This document shows positions 53,870-63,548 of a stretch of DNA of 64,000 bases, piece after piece (position 1 is the stretch's first letter; each line of letters opens with the position of its first letter). The notes under the pieces are model-generated. The model saw nothing but the letters and a program-made list of their open reading frames with translations, searched no databases and was not told the origin of the DNA. The position numbers and the translations under genes were made by a program. This DNA is from RUG14300 sp964391805 (GTDB lineage: Bacteria > Bacillota > Clostridia > Christensenellales > CAG-1252). Location of the stretch: NCBI GenBank assembly GCA_964391805.1, contig CAYMNK010000002.1, forward strand, positions 1-64,000. The letters run 5' to 3'.

Positions 53870-53898
53870 ATTATAAATTCCTTCCGATTATTTGTCAA
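53870..53898 (-). promoter_or_regulatory. internal promoter before pilB
   Basis: Minus strand TTGACA (53893-53898), 17-bp spacer, TATAAT (53870-53875), in the pilD-pilB gap. ATACGGAGATAAT gives the RBS for pilB. Confidence 0.8.
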
Positions 53899-53934
53899 TC
53901 GACATACATTTAGTTAACATTAATTCGCCGATAA

Positions 53935-54690
53935 TTATATGGTAAATAGCAGACTTATTATTTCGTTTCCACAAAATACCGCTATCATCCACCCTATACA
54001 TAGACACGGACCTAATGGCATTACCTTGGTTTTGTTAGGTCTAACCATCATTATTATTCCTATAATGCCAGCTAATACTATTCCTAAGAAACCGCCTAAT
54101 AATACCAATTTCCAACCTAACAACAAGCCTACTGCAAGTGATAGTTTGATATCGCCTAAACCTATTGCTCCGTGTGTTACAAGGGTAATTATAATTAGCG
54201 GAAGACTTAGAGCAACCATTCCTAAAAGATATTCATACCATTTGACGTCGCCCATGAAGAAAGATAAAATAAATCTTATCAAGCCTAACACGATTATCAA
54301 TAAAACGGTACCGTTAGGAATTTCCATTATATCGAGGTCGATCGAGGCAACCACTATAAGCACACTAAATAGAATAGCGAATATTACTAAATCATATATC
54401 GCATTTTTAAATAATATATACGCAAGAAGCCATAAAATCGCGTTTAGTAATTCTACTATAGGATAGCGTGGCGATATTCTTTCTTTACAATATCTACATC
54501 TACCGCCTAAGAATATATAACTAAATAGCGGTATCATATCGTACCATGCCAATTTATTTTTGCATTCGGTGCAATATGAAGTTGCACTCTTAAAAAAGAT
54601 TTTTCTCGGCACTCTATAGATAACCACATTTAGAAAACTACCTATAACTAAGCCGTATATGAATATCAATGCTCCGTATAAGTACTCCAT
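53935..54690 (-). CDS. pilD: prepilin leader peptidase / N-methyltransferase PilD
   Basis: The 251-residue polytopic A24 aspartic protease cleaves class III leaders and methylates the new N terminus. The methyltransferase part has two CXXC zinc pairs (CTEC about 40, CRYC about 65), and the catalytic aspartates are in ASIDLDIMEIP (about 118) and GLGDIKLS (about 181). It is 3 nt from the upstream minor prepilin gene. Confidence 0.95.
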   Translation of the reverse strand: MEYLYGALIFIYGLVIGSFLNVVIYRVPRKIFFKSATSYCTECKNKLAWYDMIPLFSYIFLGGRCRYCKERISPRYPIVELLNAILWLLAYILFKNAIYDLVIFAILFSVLIVVASIDLDIMEIPNGTVLLIIVLGLIRFILSFFMGDVKWYEYLLGMVALSLPLIIITLVTHGAIGLGDIKLSLAVGLLLGWKLVLLGGFLGIVLAGIIGIIMMVRPNKTKVMPLGPCLCIGWMIAVFCGNEIISLLFTI

Positions 54691-54693
54691 TGT

Positions 54694-55374
54694 CTACACC
54701 TCGAAATATTGGGTAGCATAATAGAGAACGAAGGCATATTTTATATCGTCTGTTCTCGTAGGTACTTTAGCCTCTCCCGACTTCCCGGCGGATAAAACCT
54801 TGATTTCGGTGCCGTATATGCTCATATTATACAGTCTAACGGTAGAAGTATGGGTGTAATCCACTCCGTTTTTGGATACGGTGGTGGTAATTTTGACGAT
54901 TCGCCAACACTTCTTTTGGGTGCTGTCGCTATAACTTACCCTCTCATTCACCCCTTCGAAGGTGTAATACAACTCTTTTACTTCGGCTCCTCTATATGAT
55001 TTTTCTGTCAAAAGAATGTTTTCTTCTACCACCTTTTTAGAAGTAGGATCGAAGGCATACTTATAAATATAGCCGTCCGAAGATTTGCCCATACAGTATT
55101 GATATTCCTTTTTGATTACGCTATTCGGATCGATCGTCCGTTCGTATAAACTTAAATCACGCGATGCTATAAGTTCGTTATTGAGTGCGACGTGCAACTT
55201 CTGAGAAACGTTATACAATACAGTTTGCATTTCGGTTCGATTATACATAGTAAGCGTTGAACCGAGTATAGAAGACAATGAAACAGATATTATTGCCAAT
55301 ATAAGGGTGGCAACAATCAATTCTACAAGGGTAAAGCCTCGTTTATTCCGTTTTAGTCTTCTAAGTTTCTTCAT
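54694..55374 (-). CDS. minor type IV prepilin (PilW-like)
   Basis: The 226-residue protein has leader KRNKRG|FTLVELIVATLILAI with Glu5. The long C-terminal globular part and position suit a PilW-type minor pilin. It directly abuts the preceding prepilin gene and is followed by pilD after 3 nt. Minor pilins start fibre assembly and sit at the tip. Confidence 0.9.
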   Translation of the reverse strand: MKKLRRLKRNKRGFTLVELIVATLILAIISVSLSSILGSTLTMYNRTEMQTVLYNVSQKLHVALNNELIASRDLSLYERTIDPNSVIKKEYQYCMGKSSDGYIYKYAFDPTSKKVVEENILLTEKSYRGAEVKELYYTFEGVNERVSYSDSTQKKCWRIVKITTTVSKNGVDYTHTSTVRLYNMSIYGTEIKVLSAGKSGEAKVPTRTDDIKYAFVLYYATQYFEV

Positions 55375-55767
55375 TTATTCCTCATCCTCGTTTTCGGAAA
55401 TGTCGTAATACACTACCTTGATGTCTTTACCGTCGTTAATCACTATGCCTGCGCGAAAGTCGTGGTCCTTGGGTGTCAGTCGCGTAGAACCGTCATCGAT
55501 ATCAAATTCAACAGTTATAGGCAAACCGTCTATATAATAACTTTTACTGCTTTCGTCATCTATCGAATCTCTTTCGGTTGCAAGTATTCCCGCAGCATCG
55601 GCGGAAGCTTGATCCAATTTTTGCGATTTCGAAACAAAAGTAAAGCCTTGTTGAAATAGTACAAGCATAGATGAACACATTATACCGATTATCGCAATCG
55701 CTACCACGCATTCCAATAGGGTGAAGCCCCTCTTATTTCGTTTTAGTTTTTTAAAAAAGTTTTTCAT
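55375..55767 (-). CDS. minor type IV prepilin (PilV/FimT-like)
   Basis: The 130-residue protein has leader KRNKRG|FTLLECVVAIAIIGI with Glu5 and an acidic end (SENEDEE). It lies 8 nt after the giant PilX-like gene and immediately before the PilW-like gene, giving the X-V-W minor-pilin order. Confidence 0.9.
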   Translation of the reverse strand: MKNFFKKLKRNKRGFTLLECVVAIAIIGIMCSSMLVLFQQGFTFVSKSQKLDQASADAAGILATERDSIDDESSKSYYIDGLPITVEFDIDDGSTRLTPKDHDFRAGIVINDGKDIKVVYYDISENEDEE

Positions 55768-55775
55768 AGTTCACC

Positions 55776-58700
55776 TCAATTAATCGCTATTCCTCTATAA
55801 TACCAGTTCATACTCGAAACAGGTATGTCGTCGGGGGAGTCCCAAAATTCGGCAAGTTTATAACTTGAGCGATTGTCGCCTATCGAAGAAGTCGTTTCAC
55901 CGCTCCTCAAATTGGTATATTTGAAAACGGTGTCGGACATGTCGGGTACCGTCTTTATGTAATTAATCTTACTTGACAGTGAGTTATCCATTTCGAAATT
56001 GTCGCATACATACATTCCGTAAATATCCCAATGGTTGTTGCCCTCGCCGTTGTAATTGGCGGTCACCTTGAATACATTTCTCGCATCGGGATCTCCGTAC
56101 GAATACCCGGAAGGCATATACACATACGCGGCGGTTTGGAAGTCCTGAACCTCGAAACTGATATTACCGCCCGTACCGACTATAAATAACCTCGGTTGAA
56201 GTTGGTATTGACCGCTACTCTTGGCTTTTTCGTCCATAACGGGATTACCGGACTCATCATAATAGGTTTTTTCGTCAAATCCGCTACCTGTAGTTTGAAC
56301 ATATCTCACACCGCCGAAAACATTGTAGGTTGCATCGGATTGTGTCCATTGAGAAATCCAATTATTATAATCGCCGTATTCGTCATGAAGCCAGTTTGTA
56401 AAACCGTTACCCACAATCTTGATATCGGTATCCTCTTGTAAATACAAGAAAACTCTACCATTACCTATGATATTCAAGCAACTGTCCTTATCCTGTTCCC
56501 ATATCATCTTAGCACTCTTGGGCAATACGATATGTAGATCCTTTGCCTTGCTTCCGTACGGATCGGTGGGATCTTCGCAGGTGAAGAAGGTCCAAGTAAC
56601 ATCATTAGACACCGATAGATTTGCTGTCCAGTTACCTCCGCCGTTACCCCAGAACCAACGACCTTGAGAGTCTTTTTCCTTAGTCATGTTGTCCGCTTTA
56701 CGATATGTTTCGTCGAATACCGATTCACTTACCACTCCGCTATTGAAGAATACTAAGCCGACAGGACGCTGATTAAGCGAATAAGAGGTAGGAATAACCC
56801 AATTTTCGTTCCAACCTACGTATCTGATAAGATTATCGAGCATATCTCCGCTCGGGAAAGAACTATTGACCACAAACGTTCGTCTTGTGATAATCATCAT
56901 ATCACTGCTACCGAGGTCAGATAAAACGGTTGAAACGTTGGAGGCACTTAACCTATAATACTCGGCATCTGATTTACTGGCAAACTCTAAACCCAAATAG
57001 TCGGACGAAGGTGTATAGAGCGAGGATAAATTGCTGAAGAAGTTTTGAGCGTTGCTATACAAACTCTTACCTACACTCAATGCTTCTCCGTTCACCCAGT
57101 CCCAGAAATCTAAATCGTTGAATCGCTTAATATCCTCCGCACATGCTTCCAACGAGTCGATCGAACCGCCGAGTTTCTTTTCAGTAACGGTCAATACGTT
57201 ATCGGCGTTATTATTCAAAGCTACGGCATCGCCTGCCGTTGTTTCGGTCGGCAATACCCACTTCAATGGGATTGCTTGAGGATACCAATTATCGGTATTT
57301 AAACTTTTGAGAGGTAAATCCTCTTTATTTACTAATAGCTCATCCAACTGTGTTACTTTGTTAACGGTATTGATTGCAATCGAGGTCAAGGGTGTTTTAC
57401 GCTTGATGTCCATAGAAGACAAACTGTCCCACTCCAATCCGCCAAAGCCTACATTGGTTCCCGTTAGAATCGGTAAATAGGTAAATCCACTTGATTCAAT
57501 CGGATCGATTTTTACTAAAGCGTCTGCAAGTGATGATGAATTGCTAAGTCCGACCGAACAACTATCTACCTGAGTCGTAGAGCCATAAATCAGGTTGTTT
57601 ACGTTATGATTACATAACGTATAATTCTTATCTCTTTCGCTCTTATCGATAACGCCCGACTTAGTATTGTGTCCTGCATTATCCTTATACTCGAAGCTTT
57701 GATAACTTGCAGTCTTACTCATAGAATAACCGTCGATTGATGCCTGTAAGGAGCAATAACCGTTATTTGTGTATCCCTTAGCTTGTAAAATACCGCCACA
57801 AGTATAAGTTGAACTCATATTAACCCAGTCATCCGTCCAACCCCAACCTTTGGTATCTCGCCAAGTTATTGTTTCTTGAATATTTAATTCAATTTTACCG
57901 TTATTGGTAAGCGTGCCTTTGCAATATATATTCAAACGAACAGTTGAAGACGATCCTATTGTCATATTTCCGCTTACGTATACGCCCTTAAACCAAGTAT
58001 GAGCATGCTCTCTCGCGGTGGTAAATTCACTTCCGATGTAACTATCACCGCTTAAGGTCAATGCGTTAGCTACGTTTACGACGGTATAAGCGGTCAATTC
58101 GACATTAGACGTCGATATCGCACTCTCAATCGCTGTATTATACAATTCCAAACTACCGCCGAAATTATAGTACTTGGCATAGTTTCTAAATACCGTACTG
58201 TTAGTAGCGGTATATGACGAAAAATCAAAACTTTCGCCTAACTTAGAATTCGATATATATGCATTCTGACTGGACCATAGCGTTATGTTAGAATAACACT
58301 CGACATTATCGAAATACAAGCCATAATTCGAACTTTCGTCTTTTTTGAGTCCTACATAGACCGAACCGAATTTTGTACTGTATGCACTGTTTTGGGTATT
58401 ATAGGTACCCTCTTGGGTGGAATAACAATGCTTAATAGTGCTTTTGTACCCCGATCCATAAAAGGTTGTATATGTCGCATATACCCCTCTATCGGCATAT
58501 AATGTCGAGCCGTTATATTTTTCATCCGCACCATTGAATATACAATTTCTCAAGAATGCTCGTCCGCCCATTGAATTCGAAGATGCAACATAAACATTTG
58601 AAGAAAAATGTATATTTTTATTCGTATCATCAGTATATCCCTTGATACTAACGGGATTGTTTATAATGGTCGATTCGGTAATATCTGCACCTGTAGATAA

Positions 58701-61700
58701 CACAACGTTACAAACAAGCAAAGACGCTTTTACATAACCGTAAAAATCGATATTCGACCGTGTTAATGCTATAATAGCACCCTTTGACCAAACATTGCCA
58801 CTGAATTCTATGGATAAATCGGATTCTATACGCATCGAACCGACTTCGACATCGCCGTCAATCGAACCTTGTACATTAACTGTACCGTTAGGCACATATA
58901 CATAGCCCGAAACGACACTCAAAGTCAACTCTCCAACATAGTCGGGTAAATCGATATTTCCTTTAACAGAAGCAAATGTTGCATTCGAACTTGACAACGG
59001 TGTGGTTGTATTTTTGGCAAAAATGCCACCTTCGGCAGTCGGTTCTACACTCGGCGCATACACTAATGTACCGCTACAATTAACATTTCCCGATATCTTG
59101 ACCGAAGTTAAAATATTTGCTTTAAACACGGTCAATTTGTCGGTCTTGGCGTATACATTGCCTATATTTAGTCCGCTTATTGCACTATCGGTCCCCTCTT
59201 CGATAAAAACAGATACATAGAGCGCAACAACGGCACTTTCTTGCATTTTCAACTCGGATAATCTAACATATTTAGCGTTTGTTTCGAGATTTTCTTCTCC
59301 CGTAGACGACGCTAATACCTTACCCGATAAAATACCGCCCGAAACCGTTACTGCAACGTTTTTACCGTCGATTATGTTATCGATATAAGTAGGACTCCAG
59401 TTTGATGCGGACCTCAAAGTTTTAGTGGTCATTATTAATCCGCCGTCTATTTTGCAATCGATAAGGTCATCCGCATAATCACAATACACTGTTCCGTATA
59501 TTTCGCCGTTTAACATAGTAAATTTACCGCCGACATATACATTGCCCTCGTATTGTACCGAACCCGAAGTGTTATCGGTTGTATTTGTTCCGCCTACATA
59601 AGAGCGAACCATATCAAGATTTGCACTACCTACATCGAGACAGCCTTTGTATTCGGTACTGCTATTTGACGGATAAACGGTGTGAGTCGTACCGCTGACG
59701 ATACTGTCGGTAAATACCACCGTGCCCGATACATTCTTAAATTTCACCCATCCGCCGAAAGTGCTGTCGGTAACGGTTATTTTGTTCTTTACAAACTGAT
59801 TGATTTGAATATCGCCCGATATCTCGAATTTGGTTATCACCGAAGACGAATCGAAATCAAAACTATCAACCAAGTTGTCGAGTACTATCTTCATCTCTTC
59901 GGTATTGTTGACGTTAACCGTACTTCCGTCATAATCGGTAATTACTTTGTTTACCTTTAACGACTTACATTTGAGTGTAACGCCCTTTCTAACAATCAAT
60001 GTTCCCGATATAGTCAAGTCACCTAACGGTTTATCGGGCGTATCGTATACATAAACTATTACGTTTTCGTTGGTGAAAGTTGCACCTTCGGAATCGATTA
60101 GTCCGTCCGAACCGATAAATACGTAATCGTTATCTTCAAAGGTCGTGCCTTTGATATAAGGCTTTCCTGCCGAGCCCGAAATTTCCTCGAGCATCACGAT
60201 TTGACCGTTTTTGACGTAGAGATCGTACACCCAACCGTTGAGAATAGCATTACCGCCGTTAACGTATATTTTATTACCGTTATTATTGACGGTAGTCAAC
60301 CTCGGTGCATACGGATTTTGCCCGTCTCCTACGACCGCGGTATGAGAATCGACTACGATATCGCCGTTAACATATATCGCTTTATCTAAATCGTTGCCCG
60401 ATAATACGGCATTCGATTTTATACGCAATTTACCCTTAACGGAGGAACCTACCACCAATTCGCCCTCGACAGTTCCGTCTATATATGCAACCGCTCCGTA
60501 ACCCGATTCGACTACATCTTGAACAGTGCCCGATACATGGACGAATCCACCTGCGGAAGCGTGTAAAACACTACCCGAATGCAATGAAAACATAGCGGAA
60601 GTTACTATTTGTCCGTAAAGATCGGAATTATTGACGGCAACGAAACAACCGTTGGTACCGCCCGCATTGACCGAACATTGTTCGCCTATGGTGATACCCG
60701 AAATGACAATTTGCTCGCTGTCTATGCCTTTGGTAATACTACCGTTGTGAATAAAAATTTGTCTGACGTTATTCGCCGAGCCTGCTTTTTGGGTATAAAG
60801 CGTACCTATAGTCGCACCGTTTAAATTAATAAAGTTATCTTGCAAATTGCTTAAATCAAAATCGTTTCCCTCGTTGTCTTTCTCTACTTGAAGAAGATTT
60901 TGTACACCGTCGCCCAAAACTACGTTCGAATAGGTTGTCAGCACTCCGCTTATATTGGATTTGGCTTCTTCGGTCGATTGGTTATTTTTACCGAAAAGCG
61001 GAATGCACTTTTTACCCGACGATAACAAAACATCACCGTTTATGGTAAGCGCCGACAAGTAACATACCGAATAACTAACAGAATTGACAGTCGCATCGAG
61101 CGAACCTTTGATATTTAAATTACCGTTAATTACGGTTGCATTATTGGATGCAGAATAATTGATAGCGCCATCTAACTCAACATTACCGTTAATAATTATG
61201 TTACCCTTATTACTGACATTATAAAAAGTTGCATTTTTACCTGCATGCAGTACCCATCCTGTGGACGGAGTTCCAATTTTTATTGTGCCTGTACTCTCGT
61301 TTTTGATTATTACATTACCTTTAGTTTCGATTTTACCTTTTACAAAAGTGTCTATAGAAGTTCTATTGGTGATATTAACGTTTCCGTCTGCATATATGTT
61401 TTCTTTGACGCTCGAATCGTATAGGGTTACGCTACCACCTGTCGAAATAGAAGTACATTCCACATTGTCGAGAATGATATTGCACCCAGTACCTCCGATA
61501 ATTCTATCTACGGTACAATTTTTGATAGTTACATCACCTAAAGCGTAAATAGTACCGCCTACAAGTTTGGTACCTATATTGGAGATAGAACCGTTTATCG
61601 TAACGGTACCTCTTGAATATATATCTCCCGAAACCGATGCCGTTGACTCTATAGTCAAAGCATTACGGATGTATATATCGTTCACGTTAACTCGACTAAG

Positions 61701-62624
61701 CGTCATACTTCCGTATGATGTAACGGAACCTAAAATGCTCCTTGTTTCCGCGCTCGAACTCGTAATGCCTACGTCACCGGTACTGGTCAAATTGGCTTTT
61801 ATATCGGTGGTAAGTGTATATGTATCGCTCGAACTCGAGCCATAGCCTTCACTTTCGTTATCGATGCCGTTATATAAATATACATTGGGTTGATAACTGT
61901 CCTCAATATTCCCTTCAGGGGCAAAATCGAAGGTCATTTCGGACGGATATGTAGAATAAATATTATACACGCTAAATAGGTCGTGCATGGTATCCGAAAA
62001 GTCTTCGTCATCCAAGTAGGTGAATACCGTGGTAACAACCTCGGTAGCACCGTGATAACTTACCGTAACATCAAGATACAAATAACGCTTATTGATATTC
62101 TTTTCGGAATGATTTTTCCCCTTACATAGATCGGATTGACAATATTCGGTATCGTTACCGTTTTTATCAACCAAATCTTCGAGAGTGGTACCGCAATAGA
62201 CACACTCGCTCTTAAAATAAAACTTCAAGTCGGCTACAAGATTAACTTCGGCTAAATCGTCGGCCGAAAGCCCTGTACCTCGTATTGCCTTCTCTATTTC
62301 TGCTTTTTTATTCTCGTCGTTGGGATCAAACGTTACGCTTGCCGTTCCCTTGACGGTTTTAGCGTATTTGGTATTTTTCTCGAGGTATGATACGATATTG
62401 TTGGCATCTACCTCTTCGGTGAGTTCCATTGCGAACGCCTTGCCTATCGCCTTGGCAAACATGAAACTCTGTGTCTTGTTCGCCGATACGGCGGTAGACT
62501 TATACATATTGACGGAAATCAAACTAAAAGACACCACGATGACCGAAAGTACCATTAAAAAGATCATCGTGTATGTCAGGGCTGCACCCTTCTTATTTTT
62601 TACAAATAAGTTTTTGATTCTCAT
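55776..62624 (-). CDS. giant PilX-like pilus protein with parallel beta-helix region
   Basis: The 2282-residue protein starts with VKNKKG|AALTYTMIFLMVLSVIVVS, the N-terminal helix of PilX/GspK-type minor pilins that lack Glu5. Residues 30-220 form a pilin-like head with a Cys pattern (CVYC...CQSDLC) that may bind zinc. From about 220 to 1650 runs a long series of short N-G/D-V-x-(I/L) turns (NGDVLLSSG, SGNVWSKGAI, GNVYVGGKF) typical of right-handed beta-helix or bactofilin-like folds. The last ~600 residues are Trp-rich. The start is ATG 62624 after AGGAG. Usual PilX is 150-250 residues. It may be the pilus tip adhesin. Confidence 0.82.
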   Translation of the reverse strand: MRIKNLFVKNKKGAALTYTMIFLMVLSVIVVSFSLISVNMYKSTAVSANKTQSFMFAKAIGKAFAMELTEEVDANNIVSYLEKNTKYAKTVKGTASVTFDPNDENKKAEIEKAIRGTGLSADDLAEVNLVADLKFYFKSECVYCGTTLEDLVDKNGNDTEYCQSDLCKGKNHSEKNINKRYLYLDVTVSYHGATEVVTTVFTYLDDEDFSDTMHDLFSVYNIYSTYPSEMTFDFAPEGNIEDSYQPNVYLYNGIDNESEGYGSSSSDTYTLTTDIKANLTSTGDVGITSSSAETRSILGSVTSYGSMTLSRVNVNDIYIRNALTIESTASVSGDIYSRGTVTINGSISNIGTKLVGGTIYALGDVTIKNCTVDRIIGGTGCNIILDNVECTSISTGGSVTLYDSSVKENIYADGNVNITNRTSIDTFVKGKIETKGNVIIKNESTGTIKIGTPSTGWVLHAGKNATFYNVSNKGNIIINGNVELDGAINYSASNNATVINGNLNIKGSLDATVNSVSYSVCYLSALTINGDVLLSSGKKCIPLFGKNNQSTEEAKSNISGVLTTYSNVVLGDGVQNLLQVEKDNEGNDFDLSNLQDNFINLNGATIGTLYTQKAGSANNVRQIFIHNGSITKGIDSEQIVISGITIGEQCSVNAGGTNGCFVAVNNSDLYGQIVTSAMFSLHSGSVLHASAGGFVHVSGTVQDVVESGYGAVAYIDGTVEGELVVGSSVKGKLRIKSNAVLSGNDLDKAIYVNGDIVVDSHTAVVGDGQNPYAPRLTTVNNNGNKIYVNGGNAILNGWVYDLYVKNGQIVMLEEISGSAGKPYIKGTTFEDNDYVFIGSDGLIDSEGATFTNENVIVYVYDTPDKPLGDLTISGTLIVRKGVTLKCKSLKVNKVITDYDGSTVNVNNTEEMKIVLDNLVDSFDFDSSSVITKFEISGDIQINQFVKNKITVTDSTFGGWVKFKNVSGTVVFTDSIVSGTTHTVYPSNSSTEYKGCLDVGSANLDMVRSYVGGTNTTDNTSGSVQYEGNVYVGGKFTMLNGEIYGTVYCDYADDLIDCKIDGGLIMTTKTLRSASNWSPTYIDNIIDGKNVAVTVSGGILSGKVLASSTGEENLETNAKYVRLSELKMQESAVVALYVSVFIEEGTDSAISGLNIGNVYAKTDKLTVFKANILTSVKISGNVNCSGTLVYAPSVEPTAEGGIFAKNTTTPLSSSNATFASVKGNIDLPDYVGELTLSVVSGYVYVPNGTVNVQGSIDGDVEVGSMRIESDLSIEFSGNVWSKGAIIALTRSNIDFYGYVKASLLVCNVVLSTGADITESTIINNPVSIKGYTDDTNKNIHFSSNVYVASSNSMGGRAFLRNCIFNGADEKYNGSTLYADRGVYATYTTFYGSGYKSTIKHCYSTQEGTYNTQNSAYSTKFGSVYVGLKKDESSNYGLYFDNVECYSNITLWSSQNAYISNSKLGESFDFSSYTATNSTVFRNYAKYYNFGGSLELYNTAIESAISTSNVELTAYTVVNVANALTLSGDSYIGSEFTTAREHAHTWFKGVYVSGNMTIGSSSTVRLNIYCKGTLTNNGKIELNIQETITWRDTKGWGWTDDWVNMSSTYTCGGILQAKGYTNNGYCSLQASIDGYSMSKTASYQSFEYKDNAGHNTKSGVIDKSERDKNYTLCNHNVNNLIYGSTTQVDSCSVGLSNSSSLADALVKIDPIESSGFTYLPILTGTNVGFGGLEWDSLSSMDIKRKTPLTSIAINTVNKVTQLDELLVNKEDLPLKSLNTDNWYPQAIPLKWVLPTETTAGDAVALNNNADNVLTVTEKKLGGSIDSLEACAEDIKRFNDLDFWDWVNGEALSVGKSLYSNAQNFFSNLSSLYTPSSDYLGLEFASKSDAEYYRLSASNVSTVLSDLGSSDMMIITRRTFVVNSSFPSGDMLDNLIRYVGWNENWVIPTSYSLNQRPVGLVFFNSGVVSESVFDETYRKADNMTKEKDSQGRWFWGNGGGNWTANLSVSNDVTWTFFTCEDPTDPYGSKAKDLHIVLPKSAKMIWEQDKDSCLNIIGNGRVFLYLQEDTDIKIVGNGFTNWLHDEYGDYNNWISQWTQSDATYNVFGGVRYVQTTGSGFDEKTYYDESGNPVMDEKAKSSGQYQLQPRLFIVGTGGNISFEVQDFQTAAYVYMPSGYSYGDPDARNVFKVTANYNGEGNNHWDIYGMYVCDNFEMDNSLSSKINYIKTVPDMSDTVFKYTNLRSGETTSSIGDNRSSYKLAEFWDSPDDIPVSSMNWYYRGIAIN

Positions 62625-62674
62625 CAATTTCTCCTGCTTAATTATGGTTTATCTATCCAATAGCAACACTTTAA

Positions 62675-63538
62675 CTAACCTATTGTAGTCCCGTCAAGAA
62701 CTAATTCGCAATCGGGACATTTGACGATACCGTCGCCCTCGATGGTTGCTTCTTCACTTTTTGTCAAGAACCAATCCTTGGTGTAGGCATAACCGCATTC
62801 GTGACACTCGCATATCTCACTCGCGTATTTAGAATAATCGGTCGAAGCCGGTGTGTATACCACAATAGTAACGCTTATAGTGGTTTTAGCGTCTTCGCCG
62901 ATTGCCTTATTGTAATCGAATTCGGATACGTAACAAGAACCGCGTCTAATGGCTTGTGATGCTAATACAAGCATCGAGGCTAAATCATTGATGCTGTCGT
63001 TGTTGTTGCAAAAATCGAGTTCGAAATTAAAATCGATATCGGTAGAAAGTATCGCATCCACATCGGCAATGTATTTGTTAACGTCGTAACTCGTTTCGCC
63101 TTCCGTCAATATGTCGTCGGGAGTTACTACTTGAGCGGTTACGTTGAGAGAATCGAAGTATGCTGTTTCGCCTACCACAAATCCCTTATATTTCATGGTA
63201 TAAATCCAATTTTTAGCGGTATCGAAGGAATCTTGCCTACATACCGAATTGGATTGATGCGCTAAATCGTGTTTTTGCTCTAAAAGTTTATTTTCCAAGT
63301 ATTTTTTAGCCATTGCACCGTTTTCCGCATATGCTCCGTTTATACCGCTAACTATTAGGTCCGCATACAACTTTTGATTCTCGATCTTTTGGGCGTCTAT
63401 CTCCGCCTTTGTTTCCGATCTCGTGGTCAACAATGCATAAATACCATAATTCGGTATCATTATTGCTGCAAATACTACCAATATTATTGCCAATACAAGC
63501 AATAACGCTTTATCTCTTGCTGTTAAGGTGGTTTCCAT
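62675..63538 (-). CDS. PilO-like membrane protein with C-terminal zinc ribbon
   Basis: The 287-residue protein (ATG 63538, AAGGAGG upstream; an in-frame ATG 12 codons earlier overlaps the preceding gene) has one membrane helix (about 10-33) and a coiled-coil-like stretch (about 35-100), then an extracytoplasmic mixed domain. It ends in a CECHECGYAY...VKCPDC zinc ribbon (about 243-277). The topology resembles PilO-type alignment proteins, but the ribbon is not part of that family. It lies 50 nt before the giant PilX-like gene. Function inferred from locus. Confidence 0.65.
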   Translation of the reverse strand: METTLTARDKALLLVLAIILVVFAAIMIPNYGIYALLTTRSETKAEIDAQKIENQKLYADLIVSGINGAYAENGAMAKKYLENKLLEQKHDLAHQSNSVCRQDSFDTAKNWIYTMKYKGFVVGETAYFDSLNVTAQVVTPDDILTEGETSYDVNKYIADVDAILSTDIDFNFELDFCNNNDSINDLASMLVLASQAIRRGSCYVSEFDYNKAIGEDAKTTISVTIVVYTPASTDYSKYASEICECHECGYAYTKDWFLTKSEEATIEGDGIVKCPDCELVLDGTTIG

Positions 63539-63548
63539 ATGCTCCTCC

